64,000 nt of DNA, taken from positions 62,001-126,000 of the forward strand of contig NZ_NBBI01000003.1 in the NCBI RefSeq assembly GCF_002197685.1, given 5' to 3'. The translations under genes were made by a program, and so were the position numbers. The notes beneath the pieces are model-generated. The model had not been told where the DNA came from. It saw only the letters and a list, made by a program, of their open reading frames with translations, and ran no database searches. This DNA comes from Sphingomonas dokdonensis. GTDB lineage: Bacteria; Pseudomonadota; Alphaproteobacteria; Sphingomonadales; Sphingomonadaceae. Of the stretch, positions 1-8,773 are shown piece after piece; the stretch's first letter is position 1; each line of letters starts with the position of its first letter.

Positions 1-1
1 T

Positions 2-805
2 GCCGGCGACACCAGCGGCACGCTTGCGGGCACGCGGCTCGATCAGGTCACCGCGCTGGAGATCAACACCGTCGCCTTCACCCCCGCGGGCCTCACCCGC
101 GCCGGCACCAACGACCGGCTGGCGCTCACCGCCCAGGCGCCCGCCGCGGCACAATGGCCGGCCGGCGAGGCGACCGGCCGCGCGACGCTGGCGGACGGCC
201 GCACGGTAAAGGTGCCGGTACGCATCGTTCCCGCCCGCCCGGACGCCACCCTTATCACCCGCTCGCTCAGCCGGACCGGGGCGCCGCCGGCAGTGCCGCT
301 CGCGCTCGCGGGCGATACCTTCGTGCCGCAGGACATGCTGATCACCTTTTCGCTGCGCGCCGCCGGCACCACGCGCTTTGCCGCAACCGACCGGGTCGAG
401 GTGGAGGCCGGCGAGACCGGCGCCACCGCCCAGCTTTCGCTGCAATTGCAGGACGACCACGTCGCCATCGCCACGCTCGATCCCGCCAAGGCGCTGGGGC
501 CCGCCGCGCGCGGGCCGCTACGCTACCGGCTGGTGCGCGACACGGCGGCGGGCGACTGGCACCCGCTCGCCACGCTCGTCCGGCTGCCGCAGCTGTCGGC
601 GGTCGCTTGCCCCGCCGGGGCTGCGCGCTGCACGCTGACCGGCACCGGCCTGTTTCTCCTCACCCGGATCGCCGGCCTTGCGGATACGCCGGTGCCGGAC
701 GGCTTCACCGGCACCACCCTGCCGATCTCGCCGCCGACAAATGGCGCCTGGCAGCTGCACCTGCGCGATGCACAAGGCGCCGTTGCCACGCTGGCTGCGC
801 CATGA
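2..805 (+). CDS. C-terminal part of an unrecognised protein (5' truncated)
   Basis: The frame is open from the first bases of the window to a TGA at 803-805, so 267 residues of a longer protein are visible and its start lies upstream. I do not recognise the family. The visible part is rich in Ala, Thr, Pro and Leu, is predicted mainly beta (short alternating hydrophobic strands), and has no obvious membrane segment or catalytic motif. Two cysteines about 11 residues apart (around VACPAGAARC) could form a disulfide, which would fit an exported protein. Codon use matches the neighbours. A large secreted or surface protein is possible, but this is inference. Confidence 0.6.
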   Translation, partial: AGDTSGTLAGTRLDQVTALEINTVAFTPAGLTRAGTNDRLALTAQAPAAAQWPAGEATGRATLADGRTVKVPVRIVPARPDATLITRSLSRTGAPPAVPLALAGDTFVPQDMLITFSLRAAGTTRFAATDRVEVEAGETGATAQLSLQLQDDHVAIATLDPAKALGPAARGPLRYRLVRDTAAGDWHPLATLVRLPQLSAVACPAGAARCTLTGTGLFLLTRIAGLADTPVPDGFTGTTLPISPPTNGAWQLHLRDAQGAVATLAAP

Positions 806-814
806 TGGCTCCGG

Positions 815-976
815 TCAGTGCACCGTGCGCCGCGGCGGCGGCGGCAGGCCGCGCCCGTCAAGCGTCACCAGCGCCGCATTGAGGTGAAGGCTGGTTTCGG
901 ACAAGCCGAGCCCATCCGCCACTTCAAGGGCGTGCCGCACGGCATCGAGGAGATGCCGATTTCCTTTCCTGCGCAT
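815..976 (-). CDS. Small hypothetical protein (53 aa)
   Basis: A short minus-strand frame starts at ATG 976 and ends with TGA at 815-817. The product opens with MRRKGNRHLLDAV and has an amphipathic helical middle (ALEVADGLGLSETSLHLNAAL), followed by a proline- and arginine-rich tail. The 'A-x-x-LGL-x-x-x-x-LHLN-A' pattern resembles small helical proteins annotated as hypothetical in sphingomonads; that comparison is from memory. No clear Shine-Dalgarno precedes the start. It fills the gap between the left-edge gene and the J-protein and faces both. It may be a real small gene or a chance frame. Confidence 0.45.
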   Translation of the reverse strand: MRRKGNRHLLDAVRHALEVADGLGLSETSLHLNAALVTLDGRGLPPPPRRTVH

Positions 977-1169
977 GGCCGCTATTTTGCCCGCTGCGGC
1001 GACGGCGCGAAACCCATGAACATGGTTAATAGCGCCACCACGGCGTCTTTATGCGCCAAACGACCGATTGGCCGGCGGCGCGGATCGCCGGGCGTCCCGC
1101 GATCGCGCCACATTGCACTCTTTCGGCGCCTCCCCCACATAGCCGGGTAATACACCAACTGGGGCAACA

Positions 1170-2099
1170 ATGGCGGATCCATATTCGACGCTCGGCGTGG
1201 CGCGGGGCGCCACCGAGGCGGACATCAAGAAGGCGTATCGCAAGCTCGCCAAGGAGCTGCATCCCGATCGCAACCAGGACAATCCCAAGGCGGCGGAGAA
1301 GTTCAGCCAGGTCACCTCCGCTTATGATCTGCTGAGCGACAAGGACAAGCGCGCCCGCTTCGACCGCGGGGAGATCGACGCCGACGGCAATCCCGCCTCG
1401 CCGTTCGGGTCGGGTTTTGCCGGCGCGCGCCCGGGCGGCGGTGGCGGCTTTCGCAGCCAGGATTTCGGCGGCGCCGAGGGCGTCGACGTGTCCGACCTTT
1501 TCGAGGGGCTGTTTGGTGGCCGCGCGGGTGGCCCAGGCGGCGGCTTTTCCGGCGGGTTCGGCCGCCGCCAGCCGCCGCCGCGCGGCGCCAATACCGCTTA
1601 TCGCCTGCGCGTGCCCTTCGTTGACGCCGCCGCCAGCGTACCGCAACGCATCACGCTTTCCGACGGCAAGACGATCGACCTCAAGCTCCCGCACGGCGTC
1701 GAGACCGGCACGCAGATGCGCCTGCCGGGCAAGGGCGAGCAGGGCCCCGGTGGCGCGGGCGACGCGATCGTCACCATCGACGTACAGCCGCACCGCTTTT
1801 TCACCCGCGATGGCGACGACGTGCGCCTCGACCTGCCGATCACGTTGACGGAGGCGGTGAAGGGCGGCCCGGTCAAGGTGCCGACGGTGGAAAAGCCGGT
1901 CATGCTGACGGTGCCCGCCGGCTCCTCCTCGGGCCGCACGCTGCGGCTGAAGGGCAAGGGCTTTCACCGCAAGGACGGCACCCGCGGCGACCAGCTCGTC
2001 ACGCTGATGATCGACATACCGGCCAGCGACGCGGCGCTCGCCAGCTTCGTGGAAGGCTGGTCCGGCGGCGGGAACCCGCGCACCGACATGGGCGTCTGA
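1170..2099 (+). CDS. DnaJ/CbpA-like J-domain co-chaperone
   Basis: A 309-residue class II J-protein. The N-terminal J domain (about residues 4-68) has the HPD motif at 31-33 that stimulates the ATPase of DnaK. It is followed by a Gly/Phe-rich linker (about 80-145) and two DnaJ C-terminal beta domains that bind unfolded substrate. The CxxCxGxG zinc-finger repeats of true DnaJ are absent, so it is CbpA-like rather than DnaJ. It probably works with DnaK in the cytoplasm. The next gene starts 41 bp downstream on the same strand. It could be a nucleoid-linked CbpA, but no partner gene such as cbpM is next to it. Confidence 0.9.
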   Translation: MADPYSTLGVARGATEADIKKAYRKLAKELHPDRNQDNPKAAEKFSQVTSAYDLLSDKDKRARFDRGEIDADGNPASPFGSGFAGARPGGGGGFRSQDFGGAEGVDVSDLFEGLFGGRAGGPGGGFSGGFGRRQPPPRGANTAYRLRVPFVDAAASVPQRITLSDGKTIDLKLPHGVETGTQMRLPGKGEQGPGGAGDAIVTIDVQPHRFFTRDGDDVRLDLPITLTEAVKGGPVKVPTVEKPVMLTVPAGSSSGRTLRLKGKGFHRKDGTRGDQLVTLMIDIPASDAALASFVEGWSGGGNPRTDMGV

Positions 2100-2140
2100 C
2101 CTTTCGGCACCGTGTGGCGCCGACAGGAAAAGGGGCAGGG

Positions 2141-3106
2141 ATGGTCGACGAGACGGTAGCGCTGACACCCGAGGGCCGCCGGCATCAGGGCCACGCGCGC
2201 GTTCGGCTCGATCGCCAATTGGCCAAGGTGAAACCGGGCAGCTACGCCTTTGAGGTGATGAAGCGCGCCGCCACCGGCGTCTATACCGATGGCTTCATCC
2301 ACGCCGGCAACCTGGCCTATCTGGCATTGATGACGGTGTTTCCGTTCTTCATCGTCGCCGCCGCCGTGCTGGCGGCGCTGGGGCAGAACGAAGGGACGCG
2401 ACAGGCGGTCGAATCCTTTCTTCACGTCCTGCCGCCGGATGTCGCCGACATCCTGCGTAAACCGATCACGGACGTGCTCGCCGCACGCACCGGCTCGCTT
2501 CTGTGGCTTGGCGCGCTGGTCGGCCTGTGGACGGTCGGCAGCTTCGTGGAAACGATCCGCGAAATCTTCCGCCGCGCCTACGGCACGCACAGCTCGCAGA
2601 CGCTGTGGCGCGCGCGCCTCGGTCTCAGCCTCGGCATCGTCGCCTCGGTGATCGTCGCGCTGCTGTCGTTCCTGGTGCAGGGCATTCTCGTCGCTGTGGA
2701 GCAGTTCATCTACCAGTTGCTGCCCTGGGCCAAGGATCTCGCCGGCTGGGTCGGGATCAGCCGCGCGGTGCCCGGCCTGGTGATGTTCGGCGCGCTGTTC
2801 ATGCTGTTCTACTTCGTCACACCGCCGCGCTACCGCTCGACGCATGCGCGCATCTGGCCCGGGGCGCTGTTCACCGCCGCCTGGTGGGTCGGCATGACCG
2901 CGGGTCTGCCGCTGGTCTTGTCCAATCTTGGCGGCTATGATCTTACCTATGGCAGCCTCGCCGGCGTAGTGGTGATGCTGTTGTTCTTCTACCTCATCGG
3001 CCTCGGATTGGTCTTTGGGGCCCATCTCAACGCAGCACTGGCGGAACCCCCGGAGACAGGTCTAGAGGGGGCGCCCCCGGGAATGGAAGCAAAGGCGACG
3101 TCGTGA
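2141..3106 (+). CDS. YihY/BrkB-family inner-membrane protein
   Basis: A 321-residue integral membrane protein of the YihY/virulence factor BrkB family. After a charged N-terminus there are about six hydrophobic segments, including LALMTVFPFFIVAAAVLAAL, and a basic C-terminal tail. The ATG at 2141 was chosen because an AGGAAAAGGGG ribosome-binding site lies just upstream; a GTG 27 bp earlier is in frame but lacks one. The family's biochemical function is not settled, and old assignment to RNase BN was wrong. The stop overlaps the fabI start by 4 bp (GTGA), so the two are likely co-translated. Confidence 0.88.
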   Translation: MVDETVALTPEGRRHQGHARVRLDRQLAKVKPGSYAFEVMKRAATGVYTDGFIHAGNLAYLALMTVFPFFIVAAAVLAALGQNEGTRQAVESFLHVLPPDVADILRKPITDVLAARTGSLLWLGALVGLWTVGSFVETIREIFRRAYGTHSSQTLWRARLGLSLGIVASVIVALLSFLVQGILVAVEQFIYQLLPWAKDLAGWVGISRAVPGLVMFGALFMLFYFVTPPRYRSTHARIWPGALFTAAWWVGMTAGLPLVLSNLGGYDLTYGSLAGVVVMLLFFYLIGLGLVFGAHLNAALAEPPETGLEGAPPGMEAKATS

Positions 3107-3906
3107 ACGCATTGATGGCAGGCAAGCGCGGGCTGATCATGGGCCTGGCCAATGACAAGTCGCTCGCCTGGGGCATTGCCAAGAAGCTGTCGGAGGCCGG
3201 CGCCGAGCTCGCCTTCAGCTATCAGGGCGACGCGATGGAGAAGCGGGTGCGCCCGCTCGCCGAGCAGCTCGGCACCCCGCACCTGTTCAATTGCGACGTC
3301 AGCAACATGGACGCGCTGGACCAGACCTTTGCCCGGCTCGCCGAAACCTGGCCGACGATCGACTTCGTCGTCCACGCCATCGGCTTTTCGGACAAGAACG
3401 AGCTGCGCGGGCGCTTTGTCGACACCAGCCTCGACAATTTCCTGCTCACCATGAACATCAGCGTCTATTCGTTCGTCGCGGTGGCGCAGCGCGCGGCAAA
3501 GATGATGCCCAACGGCGGCAGCCTGCTGACGCTGAGCTATTACGGCGCCGAAAAGGTGATCCCGCATTACAACGTCATGGGTCTTGCCAAGTCGGCGCTG
3601 GAAACCAGCGTGCAATATCTCGCCGTTGATCTTGGCCGCGACAACATCCGCGTGAACGCGATCTCCGCCGGACCGATCAAGACGCTGGCGGCGAGCGGCA
3701 TCGGCGATTTCCGCCTGATTCTGAAGTGGAACGAGCTGAACGCGCCGCTGAAGCGCAACGTCACCATCGACGACGTCGGCGGCGCCGGCCTCTACATGCT
3801 GAGCGATCTCGCCAGCGGCGTCACCGGCGAGGTCCACCATGTCGACGCAGGCTATAACGTCATCGGGATGAAGGCGGAGGACGCGCCCGACATCGCGCTG
3901 GCCTGA
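3103..3906 (+). CDS. fabI: Enoyl-[acyl-carrier-protein] reductase (NADH)
   Basis: A 267-residue SDR-fold enzyme that reduces trans-2-enoyl-ACP in the last step of each type II fatty-acid elongation round. The cofactor loop GLANDKSLAWGIAK is typical of FabI. The catalytic Tyr146, Tyr156 and Lys163 (SYYGAEKVIPHYNVMGLAK) fall at the same numbers as in E. coli FabI. This is the target family of triclosan and diazaborine. It starts at GTG 3103, overlapping the YihY gene by 4 bp; an ATG at 3115 is an alternative. The acetyltransferase follows 5 bp later, so the unit looks like yihY-fabI-GNAT-aroC. Confidence 0.95.
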   Translation: MNALMAGKRGLIMGLANDKSLAWGIAKKLSEAGAELAFSYQGDAMEKRVRPLAEQLGTPHLFNCDVSNMDALDQTFARLAETWPTIDFVVHAIGFSDKNELRGRFVDTSLDNFLLTMNISVYSFVAVAQRAAKMMPNGGSLLTLSYYGAEKVIPHYNVMGLAKSALETSVQYLAVDLGRDNIRVNAISAGPIKTLAASGIGDFRLILKWNELNAPLKRNVTIDDVGGAGLYMLSDLASGVTGEVHHVDAGYNVIGMKAEDAPDIALA

Positions 3907-3911
3907 GCGTC

Positions 3912-4436
3912 ATGGCGATCGCGATCCGCCCCGCGGGCGCCGCCGACGTCGCCGCGATCGACGCCTTGCTCCGCACCAGTTTCCCGCATCCGGAAGAAGC
4001 CGATCTCGTCCGCGATCTGTGCATCGCGGGCGATATGGTGCTGACGCTCGTCGCCGATGACGAGGATAGCGGCACGCTGGCCGGCGCGGTCGTCTTCAGC
4101 CGCATGGCGGTGACGGTCGCCGGAAAGCCGGTCCCCGCGGTCGCGCTCGCGCCGCTCGCGGTCGCCCCGCCCTACCGTCGCCAGGGCGTCGCCGAGGCGC
4201 TGGTCGGTGCCGCGCATGAGCAGCTGGAGGCTGCCGGCGTGGTGCTCAGCTTCGTGCTGGGCGATCCCCAGTTCTACGGTCGCTTCGGCTATGACGCTGC
4301 CGTCGCGCGCAACTTCACCTCGCCGTACGCCGGCGAGTATTTCCTCGCGCTGCCGTTGCAGGGCGGGCTGGTGCCGTGCGGCGTGCGCGAGGCGGCGCAC
4401 CATGCGCCGGCTTTTTCGCAACTGGGGGCCGCATGA
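3912..4436 (+). CDS. GNAT family N-acetyltransferase (YhbS-like)
   Basis: A 174-residue GCN5-related acetyltransferase. The acetyl-CoA binding motif is visible as [17 protein letters not shown] (about residues 79-95), followed by the beta-bulge region [18 protein letters not shown] typical of YhbS-like members. The substrate cannot be read from the sequence; family members acetylate small molecules or protein N-termini. It lies 5 bp after fabI, and its stop overlaps the aroC start (ATGA), which suggests co-expression rather than a shared pathway. Confidence 0.85.
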   Translation: MAIAIRPAGAADVAAIDALLRTSFPHPEEADLVRDLCIAGDMVLTLVADDEDSGTLAGAVVFSRMAVTVAGKPVPAVALAPLAVAPPYRRQGVAEALVGAAHEQLEAAGVVLSFVLGDPQFYGRFGYDAAVARNFTSPYAGEYFLALPLQGGLVPCGVREAAHHAPAFSQLGAA

Positions 4437-5500
4437 GCTTCAATACATTCGGCCGCGTCTTCCGCTTCACCACCTGGGGCGAATCGCACGGGCCTGCGCT
4501 CGGCGCCGTGATCGACGGGTGCCCGCCGGGGGTCGTGCTCGGCGAGGCGGACATCCAGCCCTGGCTCGACAAGCGCCGCCCCGGCACCTCGCGCTTCACC
4601 ACGCAGCGGCGCGAGCCCGATCAGGTCCGCATCCTGTCCGGCGTGTTCGAAGGCCGCACCACCGGCACGCCGATCAGCCTGATGATCGAGAATGTCGACC
4701 AGAGGTCGAAGGATTATTCGGAGGTCGCGCGCGCTTATCGCCCCGGCCACGCCGATTACGCCTATGACGCCAAATATGGCTTTCGCGACTATCGCGGCGG
4801 GGGGCGCTCCTCGGCGCGCGAAACCGCAGCGCGCGTCGCGGCGGGGGCGGTCGCCCGCGCGGTGATCCCGGGCGTGCGCATCCGCGCCTGGGTGGAGGCG
4901 ATCGGCGGCGATGCGATCGACCCGGCAGCGTTCGACGATGCGCAGATCGACGCCAACCCCTTCTTCTGCCCCGATGCCGCCGCCGCTGCACGCTGGGAGG
5001 AAAAGGTCGATGCCGCGCGCAAGGCCGGCTCCTCGCTCGGCGCAGTGATCGCCTGCGAGGCGACGGGCGTCCCCGCCGGCTGGGGTGCGCCGCTCTATGC
5101 CAAGCTCGACAGTGAGCTCGCCGCCGCGATCATGTCGATCAACGCGGTAAAGGGTGTGGAGATCGGCGACGGGTTCGCCGCCGCGGCGCTCAGCGGAGAG
5201 GAGAACGCCGATCCAATGCGCCCGGGCGACAATGGCCCCACCTTTCTCGCCAACCACGCCGGCGGGATCGCCGGCGGCATCGCCACCGGTCAGCCGATTC
5301 GCGTGCGCGCGGCCTTCAAGCCCACCAGTTCGATCCTGACGCCCGTCCCGACGATCGCCAGCACCGGCGAGGCGACCGAGATCGCGACCCGCGGGCGGCA
5401 CGACCCGTGCGTTGGCATTCGCGGCGTACCGGTAGTGGAAGCGATGGTCGCATTAGTTCTCGCGGACCAATCCATGTTACATCGCGCACAGTGCGGATGA
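4433..5500 (+). CDS. aroC: Chorismate synthase
   Basis: A 355-residue enzyme that converts 5-enolpyruvylshikimate-3-phosphate to chorismate, the last step of the shikimate pathway, using reduced FMN. The N-terminal signature [18 protein letters not shown], the central [20 protein letters not shown] and [18 protein letters not shown] are all intact, and the length is normal. The start at ATG 4433 overlaps the preceding stop and is preceded by a GGGGG run; the longer open frame begins inside the GNAT gene and is rejected. It is the last gene of the fabI unit. A relatively AT-rich gap follows. Confidence 0.96.
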   Translation: MSFNTFGRVFRFTTWGESHGPALGAVIDGCPPGVVLGEADIQPWLDKRRPGTSRFTTQRREPDQVRILSGVFEGRTTGTPISLMIENVDQRSKDYSEVARAYRPGHADYAYDAKYGFRDYRGGGRSSARETAARVAAGAVARAVIPGVRIRAWVEAIGGDAIDPAAFDDAQIDANPFFCPDAAAAARWEEKVDAARKAGSSLGAVIACEATGVPAGWGAPLYAKLDSELAAAIMSINAVKGVEIGDGFAAAALSGEENADPMRPGDNGPTFLANHAGGIAGGIATGQPIRVRAAFKPTSSILTPVPTIASTGEATEIATRGRHDPCVGIRGVPVVEAMVALVLADQSMLHRAQCG

Positions 5501-5638
5501 ACAGATATTCATCTTCGAAACGGTTATTTGATCTGTTTTGAGATAAAGCGAGTTTATCTGCCGATAGCCGGAAGAACTTTATCGATTGTCGCGCATTATA
5601 CTCTCACTGGTTTCATGAAGACTCCAAAGGAGAGCAAA
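5501..5638. promoter_or_regulatory. AT-rich intergenic region, likely promoter of the next gene
   Basis: This gap is clearly poorer in G+C than the rest of the window and holds several TTTATC/TTATCG-like steps and a TATACT at about 5609-5614. That fits a promoter for the small secreted protein that follows. I could not pair the TATACT with a well-spaced -35 box, so the exact promoter is not assigned. Confidence 0.35.
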
Positions 5639-5920
5639 ATGAAGACTCTTGGTATCATCGCAGCAGCTGCCCTGGCCCTTCCGGGCGCCGCGATCGCCCA
5701 GACGGCACCTACCCAGTCGGCACCGACGCAGTCGACCATGCCGGCACCGGACAGCACCATGTCGGACCCGGCGATGAGCACGCCTGACACGGCAACCTCG
5801 CCGACCATGACGCCGACGCCGACGCAGCCGAGCACGGACATGACCGATCCGAGCGAGGACAGCGCAACGAGCCCGACGTCGCCGTCCACGACGACCCCGA
5901 CCGTTCCGCCGCAGGGCTGA
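5639..5920 (+). CDS. Small secreted Ser/Thr/Pro-rich protein
   Basis: A 93-residue protein with a clear Sec signal peptide (MKTLGIIAAAALALPGAAIA, cut before Gln21). The mature part is about 70 residues made almost only of Thr, Ser, Pro, Asp, Met and Ala in loose repeats such as TAPTQSAPTQS, TMSDPAMS and TPTPTQPST. It has no globular domain and no cysteine. The ATG at 5639 is preceded by AAGGAGAGC, a strong ribosome-binding site. The gene has its own AT-rich upstream region and a strong terminator, so it is a single-gene unit. The function is unknown; an abundant periplasmic or envelope stress protein is a guess. Confidence 0.72.
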   Translation: MKTLGIIAAAALALPGAAIAQTAPTQSAPTQSTMPAPDSTMSDPAMSTPDTATSPTMTPTPTQPSTDMTDPSEDSATSPTSPSTTTPTVPPQG

Positions 5921-5939
5921 TCTAGTCACTACGGAGCGG

Positions 5940-5968
5940 GGCCCGGCAGCATTGCTGCCGGGCCTTTG
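5940..5968 (+). terminator. Rho-independent terminator of the small secreted protein gene
   Basis: A perfect 10-bp inverted repeat, GCCCGGCAGC (5941-5950) and GCTGCCGGGC (5954-5963), is separated by a 3-nt ATT loop and extended by one more G-C pair. It is followed by a short CTTTG tract. It lies 20 bp after the stop. Confidence 0.75.
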
Positions 5969-6021
5969 CTGCGTTCTGCACTCAGCGACACGCCTTGCGC
6001 GCCCTGTACGGGAGTCACCTC

Positions 6022-6342
6022 ATGCGCTCTGCCATTCTGATCGCAGCCGCCCTAACCGTGGGTAGCCCTGCCGCCGCGCAGCTTGCCGACCGCCTGTCAC
6101 GCGGCGTGGAGCCCAACGCGATCGATCGCGCGCTCGGTAGCGATCGCGGAGGCGCAGCCGCCTCCGATGCCGCCGCAGCCGATCGGCGGCGTGCGCAGGA
6201 GGCCGCACGTGATGCCGCCGCCCGGCGCACACCCCCGCCCACCTCGACGCTGGTCGACGGACCGAACGGCGTGCAACGTCTCGGCGGCGGTGTGACGCCC
6301 CCGGCTGCGCCGCCCGCCTCGCTGCCCGGCCCGCAGCGCTGA
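6022..6342 (+). CDS. Hypothetical periplasmic protein
   Basis: A 106-residue protein with a Sec signal peptide (MRSAILIAAALTVGSPAAAQ). The mature region is low in complexity. A helical Ala/Arg-rich stretch (about 45-75, DRGGAAASDAAAADRRRAQE) could form a short coiled coil, and the tail is rich in Pro and Gly. ATG 6022 has a GGGAG ribosome-binding site 7 nt upstream, so the earlier in-frame ATG is rejected. It follows the terminator of the previous gene and is probably transcribed separately. The function is unknown. Confidence 0.62.
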   Translation: MRSAILIAAALTVGSPAAAQLADRLSRGVEPNAIDRALGSDRGGAAASDAAAADRRRAQEAARDAAARRTPPPTSTLVDGPNGVQRLGGGVTPPAAPPASLPGPQR

Positions 6343-6471
6343 GCCGCCGGCGTTAACCCATATCTGTCCGATCCGTGGACAGCGCGAAATCTTTACGGGA
6401 AATTGGGTAGCTGATCGCCTAAATGGCGCCGGCACGCGGCACCGTCGCCGCATGAGGGACGCCTTGGTTCG

Positions 6472-7518
6472 ATGACGATCGCGCTACATCCTCGCGAGCG
6501 CGCGGCGCTGCGCCGGATGCGCCGCCCGGCGCGCCGCCGCGCATGGCAGCAGGCGGCGATGATCGCGGCGCCGATCGTTCTGTTGATTTCCGCGCTCGTG
6601 CTCGGCGCGCTCGTCTGGAGCGGCGCCGCCGCCTCGTTGCCGCCGATGGTGCGCGCGGCCGCGTCGCTCGCCGGCGGCGACACCGATGCTTCCACCTTCG
6701 CCTCGCCCGGCGATGGCACCACCGGCACCGCGCCCTTGCCCCCGCTCCCCGCCTCGCTGCGCGGGATCGCGGCGACCGCCGCCACCGGCGTCACCGCCGC
6801 CCAACCGTTCAGCATGCGCGGCGCCTCCGCGCTGGATCGCGCCCGCGCGCTCGAATGCCTGTCCGCCACCATCTATTACGAGGCCGCCTCGGAGCCCGAC
6901 GACGGCCAGCGCGCCGTGGCACAGGTGGTGCTGAACCGCGTGCGCCACCCCGCCTTCCCCGCCACCGTCTGCGGCGTCGTCTATCAGGGTGTGGAGCGCG
7001 GCACCGGCTGCCAGTTCAGCTTCGCCTGCGACGGTGCCATGGCGCGCATCCCGAACCCCAAGGGCTGGGCGCGCGCGGCGCGGACCGCCGCGGCGGCGCT
7101 CGCTGGTTCAGTGTTCGCGCCCGTCGGCCTCGCCACGCATTACCACACCTATGCCGTCACCCCGTCGTGGAACCGCTCGCTGGTGATGACCGACGTGATC
7201 GGCGCGCATTTCTTTCACCGGTGGAAGGGCGTGTGGGGCACCGCCGCCGCCTTCCACCAGGCCTATGCCGGGCACGAGCCGCAGCCGCTGCCCCCCACGC
7301 CGCGGCTCGCCGATCCGGTCATCGCCATGGAGCGCGCCGTCCCCGTTGCGCCGCCGCTCGCCGCGCTCAGCGGCGCGAAGCCGCGCCTGCTCGAAAGCGG
7401 CGCGCCGCTCGCCGAGCCCCCCTCCGCCGCCCCAACGCCCGCCGCCCCGACACCCGAAAGCATCGCCGCATCGCAGATCCTCGATCGCTGGAAGGACAGC
7501 GGCAAGCCGTTGCGCTGA
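6472..7518 (+). CDS. SleB/CwlJ-type cell wall hydrolase, membrane-anchored
   Basis: A 348-residue protein. A basic N-terminus and one transmembrane segment (about residues 30-52) lead to a linker and then the Hydrolase_2 (SleB/CwlJ) domain at about 120-265, with CLSATIYYEAASEPDDGQRA, VAQVVLNRVRHPAFP and HYHTYAVTPSWNRSL. The family includes spore-cortex lytic transglycosylases. In non-sporulating alphaproteobacteria such proteins probably trim peptidoglycan in the periplasm. The C-terminus is a disordered Pro/Ala-rich tail. It converges on ccmB with only 17 bp between the stops. Confidence 0.86.
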   Translation: MTIALHPRERAALRRMRRPARRRAWQQAAMIAAPIVLLISALVLGALVWSGAAASLPPMVRAAASLAGGDTDASTFASPGDGTTGTAPLPPLPASLRGIAATAATGVTAAQPFSMRGASALDRARALECLSATIYYEAASEPDDGQRAVAQVVLNRVRHPAFPATVCGVVYQGVERGTGCQFSFACDGAMARIPNPKGWARAARTAAAALAGSVFAPVGLATHYHTYAVTPSWNRSLVMTDVIGAHFFHRWKGVWGTAAAFHQAYAGHEPQPLPPTPRLADPVIAMERAVPVAPPLAALSGAKPRLLESGAPLAEPPSAAPTPAAPTPESIAASQILDRWKDSGKPLR

Positions 7519-7535
7519 CCGGCACCCGCGCGGGG

Positions 7536-8171
7536 CTATTCCATCCCGATCCGCATCGCCGCCGCGCTGACGAACGGCGCGCCCGCCAGCAGCACCAGGC
7601 TGACCGCGCCGAGCAGCTTCAGCCCGCCGGCTCCGCCCTCGATCGCGCCCGCACCGAAGATCAGCAGCGGGATGGCGAGCGGCAGCAGCACCAGCCCGGC
7701 GACTGCGCCGGCGCCGCGCAGGCCGGCGGTCAGCGCGCCCGTCGCCACCGCCAGCGCGGCGAGCCCCGGCGTGCCGATCGCCAGCCCGGCCAGCACCGTG
7801 ACCGTCGCGGCCGAATCCAGTCCGAACAGCGCCGCCGACAGCAGCGCCGCGCCCATCACCGGCGGGGCAAAGGCAAGCCAATGCCCCGCCATCTTCGCCG
7901 CCGCGACGACCGGAAGCGAATAGCCGCGCACCGCCATCTGATCGAGCACGCCTGTCTCCAGGTCCGGCGCGATCAGCCGCTCCACCGGCAGCAGCGCGGC
8001 CAGCAGCGCCGCCGCCCAGATCACCCCGCCGCCGACGCGCGCCAGCAGCCGCGCATCGGGCCCGATCGCAAAGGGGAACAGGATCGCGACCAGCAGGAAG
8101 AACCCGAGCGTCAGCGTCGCCCCGCCTCCGGCGTAGCTGCGCCGCACGTCACGCAGCACCAGCGCGATCAT
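7536..8171 (-). CDS. ccmB: Heme exporter protein CcmB
   Basis: A 211-residue membrane protein with about six hydrophobic helices. It matches CcmB, the permease of the CcmAB ABC transporter used in System I cytochrome c maturation, where CcmAB drives release of holo-CcmE. Visible landmarks are the N-terminal LRDVRRSYAGGG and the loop LLPVERLIAPDLETGVLDQM, both typical of CcmB. The start overlaps the ccmA stop by 4 bp. ccmC, often the next gene, is not present here: the frame ends and a convergent wall hydrolase follows. Confidence 0.92.
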   Translation of the reverse strand: MIALVLRDVRRSYAGGGATLTLGFFLLVAILFPFAIGPDARLLARVGGGVIWAAALLAALLPVERLIAPDLETGVLDQMAVRGYSLPVVAAAKMAGHWLAFAPPVMGAALLSAALFGLDSAATVTVLAGLAIGTPGLAALAVATGALTAGLRGAGAVAGLVLLPLAIPLLIFGAGAIEGGAGGLKLLGAVSLVLLAGAPFVSAAAMRIGME

Positions 8172-8773
8172 GCCGCCTCCGCCACGCGATATGCCGCCAG
8201 ATCAAGAGTCGCCGCGCCGGCGACCGCCAGCGGCTGGTGCGTCGCGATCACGGCGATCCCGCCGCGCTCCCGATGCCGCGCCACCGCCGCCTCCAGCAGC
8301 GCGATTGACGCCATGTCGAGCCCCGTCGCCGGCTCGTCGAGCAGCCACAGCTCCGCCCCGCTCGCCAGCACCCGCGCCAGCGCCGCGCGCCGCCGCTGCC
8401 CGGTCGACAGCAGCCGCACCGGCACATCGCCAAGCTCCGCCAGCGCCACATCGTCCAGCGCGCGCGCCACGCACCCCGCCGGATCGGCCACTCCGTCCAG
8501 CATCGCCCAGAAATGCAGCGCCGCGCCCAGCGTCCGGTCGCCGTCGAGTGCGCTCGCCTCGCCCAGCAACGCAACGCGCCCGCTCAACGCCACCTCGCCC
8601 TCGAACGGCGGCAGCAGCCCCGCGATCATGCGCAACAGACTCGATTTGCCGCAGCCGTTCGCGCCCGTCACCACCAGCGCGTCGCCCGCCGCGAGCGGGC
8701 AGGAGACGCCCGCGAACAGCAGCCGCCCGCCGCGCCGGCACGCCAAGTCGCTCAGCGCCAGCGCCGCGCTCAA
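8168..8773 (-). CDS. ccmA: Cytochrome c biogenesis ATP-binding protein CcmA
   Basis: A 201-residue ABC ATPase that powers the CcmAB(CD) complex in cytochrome c maturation. The Walker A motif is TGANGCGKSS (about residues 34-43), the signature is LLSTGQRRR, and Walker B is LWLLDEPATGLD, followed by the switch His in VIATHQP. The length is normal for CcmA. It overlaps ccmB and the upstream metallopeptidase gene by 4 bp each (ATGA), giving a three-gene operon read leftward. Confidence 0.93.
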   Translation of the reverse strand: MSAALALSDLACRRGGRLLFAGVSCPLAAGDALVVTGANGCGKSSLLRMIAGLLPPFEGEVALSGRVALLGEASALDGDRTLGAALHFWAMLDGVADPAGCVARALDDVALAELGDVPVRLLSTGQRRRAALARVLASGAELWLLDEPATGLDMASIALLEAAVARHRERGGIAVIATHQPLAVAGAATLDLAAYRVAEAA

